Below are positions 42,816 through 51,166 of a stretch of DNA of 64,000 nt, piece after piece. The DNA comes from Sphingomonas sp. IW22 (GTDB taxonomy: Bacteria; Pseudomonadota; Alphaproteobacteria; Sphingomonadales; Sphingomonadaceae). Position 1 is the first letter of the stretch. Every line of letters starts with the position of its first letter. The stretch is taken from the NCBI RefSeq assembly GCF_041321155.1, contig NZ_JBGGWB010000001.1, positions 2,243,501-2,307,500 of the forward strand. Direction: 5' to 3'. Made by a program: the position numbers and the translations under genes. The notes beneath the pieces were generated by a model. The model worked only from the letters and a program-made list of their open reading frames with translations. It was not told where the DNA came from and did no database searches.

Positions 42816-43253
42816 TCATGCTGTCGCCCCGTGCGCGCCGAAAGCAGGGGCGCTCGTGTTCGCGAGGTGCGCAAGAATCGGACAGTCAGAAACCGGAGCA
42901 TCCACCGGGCACTCGGCGGCGAGCCTCTCGAGTGCATCCTTGATGCGATTGAGATCGATGATCCGGGAAGTGGACTCCGCGATCTTCCTCTCCGTAATGT
43001 CCAGAACGTCCGCGGCGCGAGCGGTGTCCGAAGCCCGCAGCGTGAGAAGGAGTCCAATCTCGGCGAGCGTGAAGCCAAGCTGTTGCGCCTTGCGTATGAA
43101 GCGCACCCGCTCGAGATCGCTCTCCGCGTACAAGCGGTAACCCGCCGACGACCGTGCGGGGTGCGGCAGGAGACCGTTGCGCTCATAATAGCGAACGGTG
43201 TCGGGTCGCACGCCGACAGCCTTCGCGAAAGCGCCGATGGTCAAGCCAGCCAC
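42816..43253 (-). CDS. MerR-family metal-responsive regulator (CueR/HmrR-like)
   Basis: 145 aa from GTG 43251-43253 with GGAGG six bases before it. N-terminal winged HTH: LTIGAFAKAVGVRPDTVRYY and RNGLLPHPARSSAGYRLY, then a dimerisation helix. The metal loop has two Cys (ECPVDAPVSDCPIL), the second in the DCPI context of copper sensors. The Cys that divalent-metal members carry at the start of the dimerisation helix is absent, which points to monovalent copper or silver. The Cys spacing (eight residues) is one longer than in CueR. Its own promoter is an FNR-type site. Confidence 0.85.
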   Translation of the reverse strand: MAGLTIGAFAKAVGVRPDTVRYYERNGLLPHPARSSAGYRLYAESDLERVRFIRKAQQLGFTLAEIGLLLTLRASDTARAADVLDITERKIAESTSRIIDLNRIKDALERLAAECPVDAPVSDCPILAHLANTSAPAFGAHGATA

Positions 43254-43284
43254 AAATTTCCTCCGCCACCTCTATCGCGCTTGG

Positions 43285-43326
43285 ACCATAGTCCAGGGTC
43301 AAGGCCGTTCTTTTGACCGAGGTCAA
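43285..43326 (-). promoter_or_regulatory. FNR-type class II promoter of the MerR-type gene
   Basis: Box 43313-43326 (minus strand TTGACCTCGGTCAA), 22 bases, then TATGGT at 43285-43290; start predicted near 43278, giving a 25-base leader. The -10 region is also a TGGAC-N4-GTCCA palindrome, so autoregulation by the MerR-type protein at the same site is possible. Confidence 0.7.
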
Positions 43327-43547
43327 AAATCTAAGGCTGCGAGAACGCGGTTGAAAAAAAGGCCGAGGGGGCGTTGCACCTCAACCATCGAGGCGGTTGG
43401 TGGATCCGACTGCACGTCAAACTCGTCGTTGATGCCCGGCAGCCCGACGGTGCTAAAGGCGTCGCCGCGAGCGGCGATCACGACGGCGGTAGCTCGGGCC
43501 CTGCCTCGCCCGCCGCCCGGTCGATTTTTCTGGTCGTCAGCGGCCAT
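43323..43547 (-). CDS. Doubtful small ORF (74 aa)
   Basis: ATG 43545-43547 lies 25 bases after the start predicted for the FNR-type promoter at 43580-43621, but there is no clear ribosome site and the peptide (MAADDQKNRPGGGRGRARAT and on) matches nothing I know. Listed only because of the promoter position. It sits in the 440-bp gap between merR and the phosphoketolase gene, which otherwise holds the two FNR sites. Confidence 0.3.
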   Translation of the reverse strand: MAADDQKNRPGGGRGRARATAVVIAARGDAFSTVGLPGINDEFDVQSDPPTASMVEVQRPLGLFFNRVLAALDF

Positions 43548-43579
43548 GCTGTGGTTGCTGCCTGCGATTGGTTCACCCG

Positions 43580-43621
43580 ATCATTCGGCTCGATCGGCGT
43601 CACGTCTTTGACGCAGATCAA
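43580..43621 (-). promoter_or_regulatory. FNR-type box between merR and phosphoketolase
   Basis: TTGACGCAGATCAA at 43608-43621. The 22-base rule gives AATGAT (43580-43585) on the minus strand; the plus-strand equivalent (GAAAAG) is poor. The phosphoketolase starts 72 bases to the right, so the box could also act on it from another distance. Confidence 0.6.
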
Positions 43622-43692
43622 AGCCTGCCAGTGCAGGTCGGACGAAAAGCAAGTGGGTCGGGCACAAGCTGTTCACGTCGAGGAGATTGAGC

Positions 43693-46107
43693 TTGACCGA
43701 TCATGCAGACAATAGTCCGGCGATAAGCGGTCTCTCGGACACGCAGGCGATGCTGATCGACCGTTATTGGCGCGCGGCGAATTATCTCTCTGTCGGGCAG
43801 ATTTACCTGCTCGACAACCCGCTCCTTCGAGCGCCGCTGACGCCCGAACACGTCAAGCCGCGGTTGCTCGGCCATTGGGGGACGACGCCGGGGCTGAACT
43901 TCATCTACGCCCATCTCAACCGCATCATCCGCGCCCGCGATACCGATCTCCTCTACGTTTGTGGGCCGGGTCATGGCGGGCCGGGAATGGTCGCCAACAC
44001 CTGGCTCGAAGGTACCTACAGCGAGATCTATCCGGCGATCAGCGACGACGAGGAGGGCATGCGTCAGCTCTTCCGTCAATTCTCCTTCCCCGGCGGCATC
44101 CCGAGCCACGCCGCGCCAGAAACCCCGGGCTCCATCCACGAGGGTGGGGAGCTCGGCTATGCGCTCGTCCACGCCTATGGCGCGGCATTCGACAATCCCG
44201 GTTTGGTGGTCGCCTGCGTGATCGGCGACGGTGAGGCCGAGACCGGCCCGCTCGCCGCTTCCTGGCACAGCAACAAGTTCCTCGATCCTGTGCATGACGG
44301 CGTGGTGCTGCCGATTCTGCACCTTAACGGCTACAAAATCGCAGGTCCCACCATTCTGGGGCGGTCGGACGACACGGTACTGCGCCAGCTCCTCGAGGGC
44401 TATGGTCACGAGCCCTTCTTCGTTGAGGGCAGCGATCCGATGGACATGCACCGGCAGATGGCGGCGACGTTGGACCGCGTCTTCGACCGGATCGCGGAAA
44501 TTCAGCACGCCGCCCGCGCCGGGGAGGCTCCTGGCACGATCGGTTGGCCCATGATCGTGTTGCGCAGTCCGAAGGGCTGGACTGGTCCCAAGGACGTCGA
44601 CGGCAAGAGGGTCGAAGGCTTCTGGCGGGCGCATCAAGTGCCGATCGCCGAGGCGCGGGAGAATGCCGCCCACCGCCGGCTGCTCGAGGAATGGATGCAA
44701 AGCTATCGTCCCGAGGAGCTGTTTGATGCGGCCGGCCGGCTTTTGCCCGAGCTACGCGCGCTGGCTCCCGCCGGTGACAAGCGGATGGGATCCACACCTT
44801 ATGCCAATGGCGGCCGGCTGCGTCGCGCACTCAGGCGCCCCGACTGGCGCGACCATGCGGTGGCGGTCCCGAGATCCGGCGGCGCGATCGGCGAGGCGAC
44901 GCGGGAACTGGGCAAGTATCTCGCCGACGTGCTCCGACTGAATGCGGACGCCCGCAACTTCCGTGTCATGGGACCAGACGAGACCGCGTCGAACCGCCTG
45001 GACGCGGTGTTCGAGGTGACCGACCGCGCCTGGATGCAGCGGATCGAGCCTTATGACGAGCACCTTGCCCGCGGCGGGCGGGTCATGGAAATACTGTCCG
45101 AGCATCTCTGCCAGGGCTGGCTTGAAGGCTATCTGCTGACCGGACGGCACGGACTGTTCAACTGCTACGAGGCGTTCGTCCACATCGTCGACTCGATGTT
45201 CAACCAGCATGCCAAATGGCTGAAGGTCTCGCGCGGACTGGACTGGCGTCGGCCGATCGCCTCGTTCAACTATCTGCTGACCAGTCATGTCTGGCGGCAG
45301 GACCACAACGGCTTCAGCCATCAGGATCCGGGTTTCATCGATCTGGTTGTCAATAAAAAGGCCGATGTGGTCAGGGTATATCTGCCACCGGATGCCAACT
45401 GCCTGCTGCGCGTGGCTGACCACTGCCTGGGCACCCACGACCGGATCAACGTGATCGTGGCCGGCAAGCAACCGGCACCTCAATGGCTGACCGCCGACGA
45501 GGCGGAGACGCATTGCGCTGCGGGGGTGGGCATATGGGACTGGGCGGGCACCGATCGCGACGGCAGGGAGCCGGATGTCGTCATGGCTTGCGCCGGCGAC
45601 GTGCCGACGCTCGAGACGCTTGCGGCCGTCGACCTCCTTCGTCAGCACATTCCCGAACTGAAGATCCGGGTGGTGAACGTCGTCGACTTGATGACGCTTC
45701 AGCCAAGAAGCGAACATCCACACGGCCTCAGTGACAACGACTTCGACAGCCTGTTCACTCGAAACAAGCCGATCGTCTTTGCCTTCCATGGCTATCCGTA
45801 CCTCATTCACCGGCTGACCTACCGGCGAGCCAACCACGCCAATCTTCATGTCCGCGGCTTCAAGGAGGAGGGGACGACCACAACACCGTTCGACATGGTC
45901 GTGCGCAACGATCTTGATCGGTTCCATCTGGCAATGGATGTGATCGACCGTGTGCCGGGCCTTGCCGACACCACCGCGCACGCCAAGCAAGCGTTTCGCG
46001 ACCGGCTGATCGAGCACAAACAATATATAACGGCCTATGGTGAGGACATGCCCGGGATTCGCGAGTGGAGTTGGCCTTACCGGGCTGCGTCCGACGCAGG
46101 CGATTGA
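43693..46107 (+). CDS. xfp: Phosphoketolase (xylulose-5-P / fructose-6-P)
   Basis: 804 aa. TTG 43693 is preferred because AGGAG (43681-43685) is seven bases before it; TTG 43687 is too close. Thiamine-diphosphate enzyme that splits xylulose-5-P (or fructose-6-P) with phosphate to acetyl-phosphate plus glyceraldehyde-3-P (or erythrose-4-P). Family features: [33 protein letters not shown], the [20 protein letters not shown] block, [19 protein letters not shown] (ThDP site) and HQDPGF further on. Full length. No acetate kinase gene is next to it. It heads plus-strand transcription opposite the MerR-type gene. Confidence 0.95.
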   Translation: MTDHADNSPAISGLSDTQAMLIDRYWRAANYLSVGQIYLLDNPLLRAPLTPEHVKPRLLGHWGTTPGLNFIYAHLNRIIRARDTDLLYVCGPGHGGPGMVANTWLEGTYSEIYPAISDDEEGMRQLFRQFSFPGGIPSHAAPETPGSIHEGGELGYALVHAYGAAFDNPGLVVACVIGDGEAETGPLAASWHSNKFLDPVHDGVVLPILHLNGYKIAGPTILGRSDDTVLRQLLEGYGHEPFFVEGSDPMDMHRQMAATLDRVFDRIAEIQHAARAGEAPGTIGWPMIVLRSPKGWTGPKDVDGKRVEGFWRAHQVPIAEARENAAHRRLLEEWMQSYRPEELFDAAGRLLPELRALAPAGDKRMGSTPYANGGRLRRALRRPDWRDHAVAVPRSGGAIGEATRELGKYLADVLRLNADARNFRVMGPDETASNRLDAVFEVTDRAWMQRIEPYDEHLARGGRVMEILSEHLCQGWLEGYLLTGRHGLFNCYEAFVHIVDSMFNQHAKWLKVSRGLDWRRPIASFNYLLTSHVWRQDHNGFSHQDPGFIDLVVNKKADVVRVYLPPDANCLLRVADHCLGTHDRINVIVAGKQPAPQWLTADEAETHCAAGVGIWDWAGTDRDGREPDVVMACAGDVPTLETLAAVDLLRQHIPELKIRVVNVVDLMTLQPRSEHPHGLSDNDFDSLFTRNKPIVFAFHGYPYLIHRLTYRRANHANLHVRGFKEEGTTTTPFDMVVRNDLDRFHLAMDVIDRVPGLADTTAHAKQAFRDRLIEHKQYITAYGEDMPGIREWSWPYRAASDAGD

Positions 46108-46378
46108 ACCGCCCGTCGAAGTGTGCTGCGTAGCGTCGGCTGCTCAAGGCTCAAGGCGAGACTGCTCGAGCAGCGGACTACCCGAGATGTCGCTCGTGAG
46201 GTTGCGGTGATCGTGGGGGCCGCAGGGTTCTTCCTGATTTGCCTGATATGGTTCGACACACCGCCTGCCATACTCAAGAACAATGTCGAGCGCGTGGTAG
46301 GCGCTAGCGTTTGGCAGCGCGCCATCCGCTCGCGGGCGCTTCATCCCCACCTAAACCCGAGCTCCGGAACGTCAGCCT

Positions 46379-46420
46379 TTGACCTGAGTCAACGGCTAAG
46401 GGACGGGATTCCTCTACATT
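46379..46420 (+). promoter_or_regulatory. FNR-type class II promoter of oleate hydratase
   Basis: TTGACCTGAGTCAA at 46379-46392, 22 bases, then TACATT at 46415-46420; predicted start near 46428, 29 bases before the ATG. The flanking sequence differs from the 31/37/43-kb copies, so the geometry is conserved independently. The rest of the 350-bp gap after the phosphoketolase holds no gene I can support. Confidence 0.7.
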
Positions 46421-46456
46421 CGCAAGGGAAGCACGCGGTGTCCGCCGGAGAACAAA

Positions 46457-48028
46457 ATGGCAAACGACAGAAGAGCGCACTTAGTTGGTGGAGGCATCGG
46501 CTCCCTGGCGGCAGCAGCCTTCATGATCCGCGATGGCGGCATGCGGGGCAAGAACATCACTGTCTATGAGACCCTGCCGGTCCTGGGCGGGAGTCTGGAT
46601 GGCGCCGGCAACCCGGCGGAGGGCTATTCGATGCGGGGAGGGCGGATGCTGACAACGGACAATTATGAATGTACCTGGGGCTTGTTCAAGACGATCCCCT
46701 CGCTCGAACAGCCTGGCAGGACTGTGTTTGAGGAGACGGTCGCGTTCAACGAGCGTGTGAAATCGCATTCCAAAGCGCGCCTCGTGGACCGCAACTGCGC
46801 CATCCTCGACGTCACCGCGATGGGTTTTTCAATGAAGGATCGCGTCGAGTTGCTGAAGCTCGCCGGGGCAAGCGAGGAAACGCTGGGCTCAAGTCGAATT
46901 ACCGAGTGGCTGTCGCCAACGTTCTTCGAGACCAAGTTCTGGTATATGTGGGCGACGACTTTTGCTTTTCAGCCTTGGCATAGCGCGGTCGAATTTAAAC
47001 GCTACCTGCATCGCTTCATGAAAGAATTCTCACGCATCGAAACGCTCGCGGGCGTGAAGCGCACGATCTACAACCAGTACGACTCATTGGTTCGGCCACT
47101 GGCGAGCTGGCTGAGGGAGAGGGGTGTTCATTTCGTCAACGACTGTCGGGTAACAGACTTTGGTCTGTCGACAATGAACGGAAAGATAGCAGTCACGAGC
47201 ATCGAGATAAGCGACGCTGGTGGAAACGGATCCGTCAACGTCGGCGATGACGACCTTGTCTTTTTTCAGAACGGCTCGATGACGGACGCGTCTAGCCTTG
47301 GATCGATGACACGAGCACCCGAACGTCTGACGAAGGATGACAGCGCCGGGTGGGCTCTGTGGGAGAAGTTAGCCGAGGGGCGGCCCGAGTTTGGCAATCC
47401 TGCCGTGTTTAATTCCTCGATCCCTGAGTCCTACTGGCTGTCGTTCACTGTCACCCAGCAGAATACCGCCTTCTTCGATCATATGCAGGCTTTTACGGGC
47501 AACGAGGCAGGCACGGGCGGCCTCGTTACGTTCAAGGACTCCAATTGGTTCATGTCGGTAGTGCTGGCACATCAACCGCATTTCCCCGACCAGCCTGCCG
47601 GGACCCGCGTTTTCTGGGGCTATGCGTTGCACCCCGACCGGGTGGGCGACTTTGTAGCGAAGCCAATGTCGGAGTGCACCGGTCAGGAGATATTGATCGA
47701 GCTTTCTGGTCACCTCAACCTCGACCTGACGGTATTCGAAACGGCGAACTGCATTCCTTGCCGAATGCCCTATATCACCAGCATGTTCATGCCGCGTGCG
47801 AGCGAAGACCGTCCGCTGCCGGTCCCAAAGAACTCGAAGAACCTCGCCTTCGTCAGTCAATTCGTCGAAATACCCGAAGATGTAGTCTTCACCGTCGAAT
47901 ACTCTGTGAGGGTCGCGCAAATGGCGGTTTATCAACTGCTTGGGATCGATGCGGTGATTCCATCAATAATACATCACGATAAGTCGGCGATGGTAAACCT
48001 CAACGCGGTGATCAAGGCATTTCGGTAG
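46457..48028 (+). CDS. ohyA: Oleate hydratase (FAD-dependent, myosin-cross-reactive antigen family)
   Basis: 523 aa. Adds water to the cis-9 double bond of unsaturated fatty acids to give 10-hydroxy acids. The FAD-binding start is HLVGGGIGSLAAAAFMIRDG, then VYETLPVLGGSLDGAG, GGRMLTTDNYECTWGLF, and FVEIPEDVVFTVEYSVRVAQ near the C-terminus. Length usual for the shorter bacterial subfamily. Soluble, often membrane-attached. Likely role here: membrane lipid or fatty-acid stress handling; the FNR-type promoter suggests low-oxygen induction. Confidence 0.95.
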   Translation: MANDRRAHLVGGGIGSLAAAAFMIRDGGMRGKNITVYETLPVLGGSLDGAGNPAEGYSMRGGRMLTTDNYECTWGLFKTIPSLEQPGRTVFEETVAFNERVKSHSKARLVDRNCAILDVTAMGFSMKDRVELLKLAGASEETLGSSRITEWLSPTFFETKFWYMWATTFAFQPWHSAVEFKRYLHRFMKEFSRIETLAGVKRTIYNQYDSLVRPLASWLRERGVHFVNDCRVTDFGLSTMNGKIAVTSIEISDAGGNGSVNVGDDDLVFFQNGSMTDASSLGSMTRAPERLTKDDSAGWALWEKLAEGRPEFGNPAVFNSSIPESYWLSFTVTQQNTAFFDHMQAFTGNEAGTGGLVTFKDSNWFMSVVLAHQPHFPDQPAGTRVFWGYALHPDRVGDFVAKPMSECTGQEILIELSGHLNLDLTVFETANCIPCRMPYITSMFMPRASEDRPLPVPKNSKNLAFVSQFVEIPEDVVFTVEYSVRVAQMAVYQLLGIDAVIPSIIHHDKSAMVNLNAVIKAFR

Positions 48029-48161
48029 TACGCCGTCAGCCCGATCAGGCGCCTGTATCCTGAGACTATAGACGAAGTTCGGCACCTGGCTGTGCCGCTC
48101 GTTGTTGCTCGGGCGCCAGAGTGGCTCCGTCACCGCGGCTGAACCGCGAGGAGGGTGGATG

Positions 48162-49004
48162 TCACACGTCGGGCTCCCATAGTCGGTCGATCACGCCCAC
48201 GCCGGGATAGACGACGAGCAGTTCGGTGCCTGGATCCACGCGGAGCGTGGTTTCACCCTCGGCGAGCCACACCCCGCACGCCTCGAAGCCGTCGTTGTCG
48301 ATCGCGCCGCCGCCCTGGAGCGGCACTAGCCAGATCGGCCGACCGTCACTGGCAAGCGTCGCCTCGCCCGAGCGCGTCCAACGCTCGAGCACGAAGGCAG
48401 CGCGATCGGAGAGGATGGTACGACCTGGCGCGACCTCCTTGGCTACATACGGTGCGACGTACGGGACGGGATTGCTCGCTGCGACGCCTTCGTCGAGATG
48501 CAGCTCTCGCGGCCGGCCATAATCGTAGAGGCGGTATGTCAGGTCGACATTCTGCTGCACCTCGACCAGCGTCAGCCCCGGCCCGATCGCATGGACGGTG
48601 CGCGCGGGCGAATAATAGACGTCGCCCGCCTTGACCGCCGCCCAGTCGACGAGCTTCTCGATCGTGCCATCAAGCGCGGCGCGGCGAAGTTCGTCCTGGG
48701 TCATTCGGGCCACCGTGCCAATCGCGATTGTTGCACGCGGCTCCGCGGCGAGTACCACCCACGCCTCGTCCTTTCCGCGCGGATAGCCGTGCGCCTGCGC
48801 CACCGTGTCGTCGGGGTGAACCTGGATCGACAGCTTCTCGCTGGTGAATAGATATTTTATGAGCAGCTCGGGATCGCCGGGTGCCTCGAACCAAATCTCT
48901 CCGACGGGCTCACCGCCTGGCGCCACGCTGCCGAAGCCCGGCCACAGGTTGGTCCGCCCCCAGGGTTTCTCGACTCGCTTGGTGGTCAGGCGGATGGCGG
49001 CCAT
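48162..49004 (-). CDS. manA: Mannose-6-phosphate isomerase, class I (cupin)
   Basis: 280 aa. Interconverts mannose-6-P and fructose-6-P. Visible: KPWGRTNLWPGFG, EIWFEAPGDPELLIKYLFTS, LSIQVHPDDTVAQAHGYPRG (zinc ligands Gln/His), GKDEAWVVLAAEP and YYSPARTVHAIGPGLTLVEVQ. Short form common in Alphaproteobacteria. 68 bases downstream of the 124-aa gene and likely read from the same promoter. With GH130 phosphorylases and the phosphomannomutase-like protein it completes a mannose route. Confidence 0.92.
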   Translation of the reverse strand: MAAIRLTTKRVEKPWGRTNLWPGFGSVAPGGEPVGEIWFEAPGDPELLIKYLFTSEKLSIQVHPDDTVAQAHGYPRGKDEAWVVLAAEPRATIAIGTVARMTQDELRRAALDGTIEKLVDWAAVKAGDVYYSPARTVHAIGPGLTLVEVQQNVDLTYRLYDYGRPRELHLDEGVAASNPVPYVAPYVAKEVAPGRTILSDRAAFVLERWTRSGEATLASDGRPIWLVPLQGGGAIDNDGFEACGVWLAEGETTLRVDPGTELLVVYPGVGVIDRLWEPDV

Positions 49005-49072
49005 GAAGCGGGTTCCTTCGTCACGCGACGCCCAGTAGTCGCGAACCTATGACCACGCGATCCATTCGTGCA

Positions 49073-49447
49073 TCACTGGGGAGTCGTAGGGTTCCCGACG
49101 CTCTCTCCGTGCAGGATGCGGAGGCGTCGCCTGTCGGGTTCGTCTGCCGCTTGGTTCACGTTCGGCTCGATCAGGTCATGGCGAGGCGCGGGCTGGAAAA
49201 ATGCACTCGAGGCTGCCTCACGGCGCCACGTTTGTGCCAGGGCGCGCCCGGCGATTCCGGCGACTCGATCAAGCGCCTCCCGGTGCGGAATATCGCACGG
49301 AAATCGCTCCCACCATTCTGTACGCTCACCCATGCTAGGGCCGGTCCAGATTTGCACGTGATACCCGGAAGCTCCTGGAGGATAGACGCACATGCCCACG
49401 ATCAGCTTCTTGTCGGCGGCGAGCTGCAGAAGCTCGGTAAACATCAT
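49073..49447 (-). CDS. Hypothetical protein (124 aa) behind an FNR-type promoter
   Basis: ATG 49447 (or the adjacent ATG at 49444) with AGGAG upstream. The protein begins MMFTELLQLAADKKLIVGMC, has a Trp-rich middle (TEWWERFPCDIPHREAL) and a basic, less ordered C-terminus. No family recognised. Its promoter at 49524-49565 is one of the best FNR-type sites, and manA follows on the same strand. Confidence 0.6.
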   Translation of the reverse strand: MMFTELLQLAADKKLIVGMCVYPPGASGYHVQIWTGPSMGERTEWWERFPCDIPHREALDRVAGIAGRALAQTWRREAASSAFFQPAPRHDLIEPNVNQAADEPDRRRLRILHGESVGNPTTPQ

Positions 49448-49523
49448 CGTCTCCTGTGTCTAACGGCATATCGGCTGATCGGAAACCAGCATCATCTACC
49501 TCCGAGGCCCCTGTCGCGCTTCG

Positions 49524-49565
49524 ACTATAGTCCCGAGCCAAGGCCGGTGTTTTGATTCGGGTCAA
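49524..49565 (-). promoter_or_regulatory. FNR-type class II promoter of the 124-aa gene and manA
   Basis: Box 49552-49565 (minus strand TTGACCCGAATCAA), 22 bases, then TATAGT at 49524-49529; predicted start near 49516, about 70 bases before the ATG. Diverged from the other copies yet spaced identically. Confidence 0.72.
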
Positions 49566-49734
49566 AAGCTGAGGTGAGGGAAATGGGAGGGGCGCTCCGA
49601 ACCAATGACCCCGCGCGAGATGATGCAGCCGTCATCGTCCGTTCCGCTCGAGAGCTCTCAGCCGGGAAGATCTGCCACGCCGCACAGAGATGCGGCGCAT
49701 TCTTCGGGCCCGCCGCTACCAAAAAAAGTCCGCG

Positions 49735-50196
49735 TCAGATGGCCATCCCGACCATATCGCGACAGCTTTGGGCACATGTCCGACAGGTTAAAGCACACTG
49801 TCGCATCTGAGCGTCTGCGGCAAAGCTGTCGCAGTCGCGCGCGCAGGCTTCGCAAACCCGAGCGCAGGCCTCGCAAATCACTGCATGCTGCGAAGAGCGC
49901 CGCAATAAAGAGTTAGCTGTCGTCTGGCATATCTCCGCGCAGTCAAGCAGGAGTGAAAGATGCTTGGTGCTAACGTGTTTTCCGCCTTTGTCCACGCAGT
50001 AACGGGCAGTTTCCAGGCACATCTTATGTGATTCGAGACAATCCTGTACACAGTCCGATAACGTCATTCCCCGTTTCATACTCGCCATCCCCCTGCTTTG
50101 CTGCGCCTCGGCGGCGGAAATGACCGTCCCCGCCGCCGCAAGCGCAACACTACCAGAAATGAATGACCGCCGATTATGGTGAGTAGGTTTCATCAT
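49735..50196 (-). CDS. csp: Four-helix-bundle copper-binding protein (Csp/DUF326 type)
   Basis: 153 aa from the first of two adjacent ATGs, with AAGGAACG upstream. Tat signal (HHNRRSFISGSVALAAAGTV) then a Cys-lined bundle: SDCVQDCLESHKMCLETARY, LLLDCAEICQTTAN, ICEACARVCEACARDCDSFA and CALTCRTCAQSCRDM. Secreted Csp1-type proteins store many copper(I) ions. It extends the copper theme into the carbohydrate region and probably supplies or buffers periplasmic copper. Confidence 0.92.
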   Translation of the reverse strand: MMKPTHHNRRSFISGSVALAAAGTVISAAEAQQSRGMASMKRGMTLSDCVQDCLESHKMCLETARYCVDKGGKHVSTKHLSLLLDCAEICQTTANSLLRRSSQHAVICEACARVCEACARDCDSFAADAQMRQCALTCRTCAQSCRDMVGMAI

Positions 50197-50330
50197 CACT
50201 TTCGTTCCTTTGTTTTCAGCCGACTTGCCGGTCATTGGGCTCGGTCGCACAAGATATCCTAACGCCCACTACGAGGCCGATCACAGCGAACATCATCGCC
50301 AACGCAGGAAATCCCCGGACGGTACGCGCT

Positions 50331-51035
50331 TCACTTGCACCAAACGACTTTAATTGGTGCGCTGCACTCGGCCAGCACGCGCCCAATCGCGGTTGCTGAC
50401 CGCGGGCCGTCTTCGATTGCCTGCCTCGCAACCGCGCGCTTCTTGTCACCGCTGATCGTCAACATCAGCGTCCGTGTCGCCACAAGCGCCGCTCGAGTGA
50501 GGGTAACGCGCGCGACCGGTGCCTCCTTTGGTGGTGGGTCGGGAACGACGCCGCAGGCGCGGCGTGATAACGGAGCGCTCAACGCCGCCTCAAAATCCGG
50601 CCCCGGCAGGATCGAGGCGGTATGGCCATCCTCACCCATCCCGAGCCAGACAAGGTCGAATGGCCATTGCAGCACCCGCAGGCGCCGATCCGCGGCGCGG
50701 CCCGCCGCCCCTGGGTCGATATCCACGCGCTCGCACAGCGGCATTATGGTAGCGCCCGTGGTGCCGAAATGAGCGCGAATCAAGCCGGCATTGCTGAGCG
50801 GATCATCCTCCGCGACCAACCTTTCATCAGTCGGCAGCAGCATGACCTTCGGCCAGTTCAGTGAGCGAGCGGCCAACGCGCGGAATATCGGCACTGGCGT
50901 CTTGCCGCCCGGCACTGCAAGCAACGCGCACCCGCGCGCGTCGACCGCGCATTCTACCGCGATCTCAACATCGTTGACGACCTGCCACACCATTGCGGCT
51001 CGGTCGTCGAATTCCAGCCACTCGACCTCGTGCAT
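50331..51035 (-). CDS. pgl: 6-phosphogluconolactonase
   Basis: 234 aa from ATG 51033-51035. Hydrolyses 6-phosphogluconolactone in the oxidative pentose-phosphate pathway. Family motifs: ALLAVPGGKTPVPIFRAL, VMLLPTDERLVAEDDPLSNA, FDLVWLGMGEDGHTASILPG and LTLTRAAL-like VTLTRAALVATRTLML. Near zwf and gnd on the same strand; the GH130 and HAD genes lie between. Confidence 0.92.
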   Translation of the reverse strand: MHEVEWLEFDDRAAMVWQVVNDVEIAVECAVDARGCALLAVPGGKTPVPIFRALAARSLNWPKVMLLPTDERLVAEDDPLSNAGLIRAHFGTTGATIMPLCERVDIDPGAAGRAADRRLRVLQWPFDLVWLGMGEDGHTASILPGPDFEAALSAPLSRRACGVVPDPPPKEAPVARVTLTRAALVATRTLMLTISGDKKRAVARQAIEDGPRSATAIGRVLAECSAPIKVVWCK

Positions 51036-51166
51036 CACCAAAGCCTCATTGGAAAGCGAGGGCGGCTACCTGCGAGCTAAGCATGCGCCGGGAGGAAGCA
51101 GCATGTTTGCCACATTTATTCCCGGTCACCCTACTCCGTCACTCCGTCAGGCTCCCAAGATGTTTC

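Noticed and set aside
43281..43297. TGGAC-CATA-GTCCA palindrome read as a classical MerR operator with a 19-base spacer
   Set aside because: A TTGACC-N19-CGATAG reading is possible, but the FNR box to -10 spacing is kept in copies (46379, 49552, 61618) that lack this palindrome sequence, so FNR-type control explains more. Dual control at this copy is not excluded.
44752..46023. 423-codon minus-strand frame
   Set aside because: Antisense of the phosphoketolase gene.
49574..49916. Plus-strand frames opposite the Csp gene
   Set aside because: Shadow of the Cys-rich coding sequence on the minus strand; no start signals.
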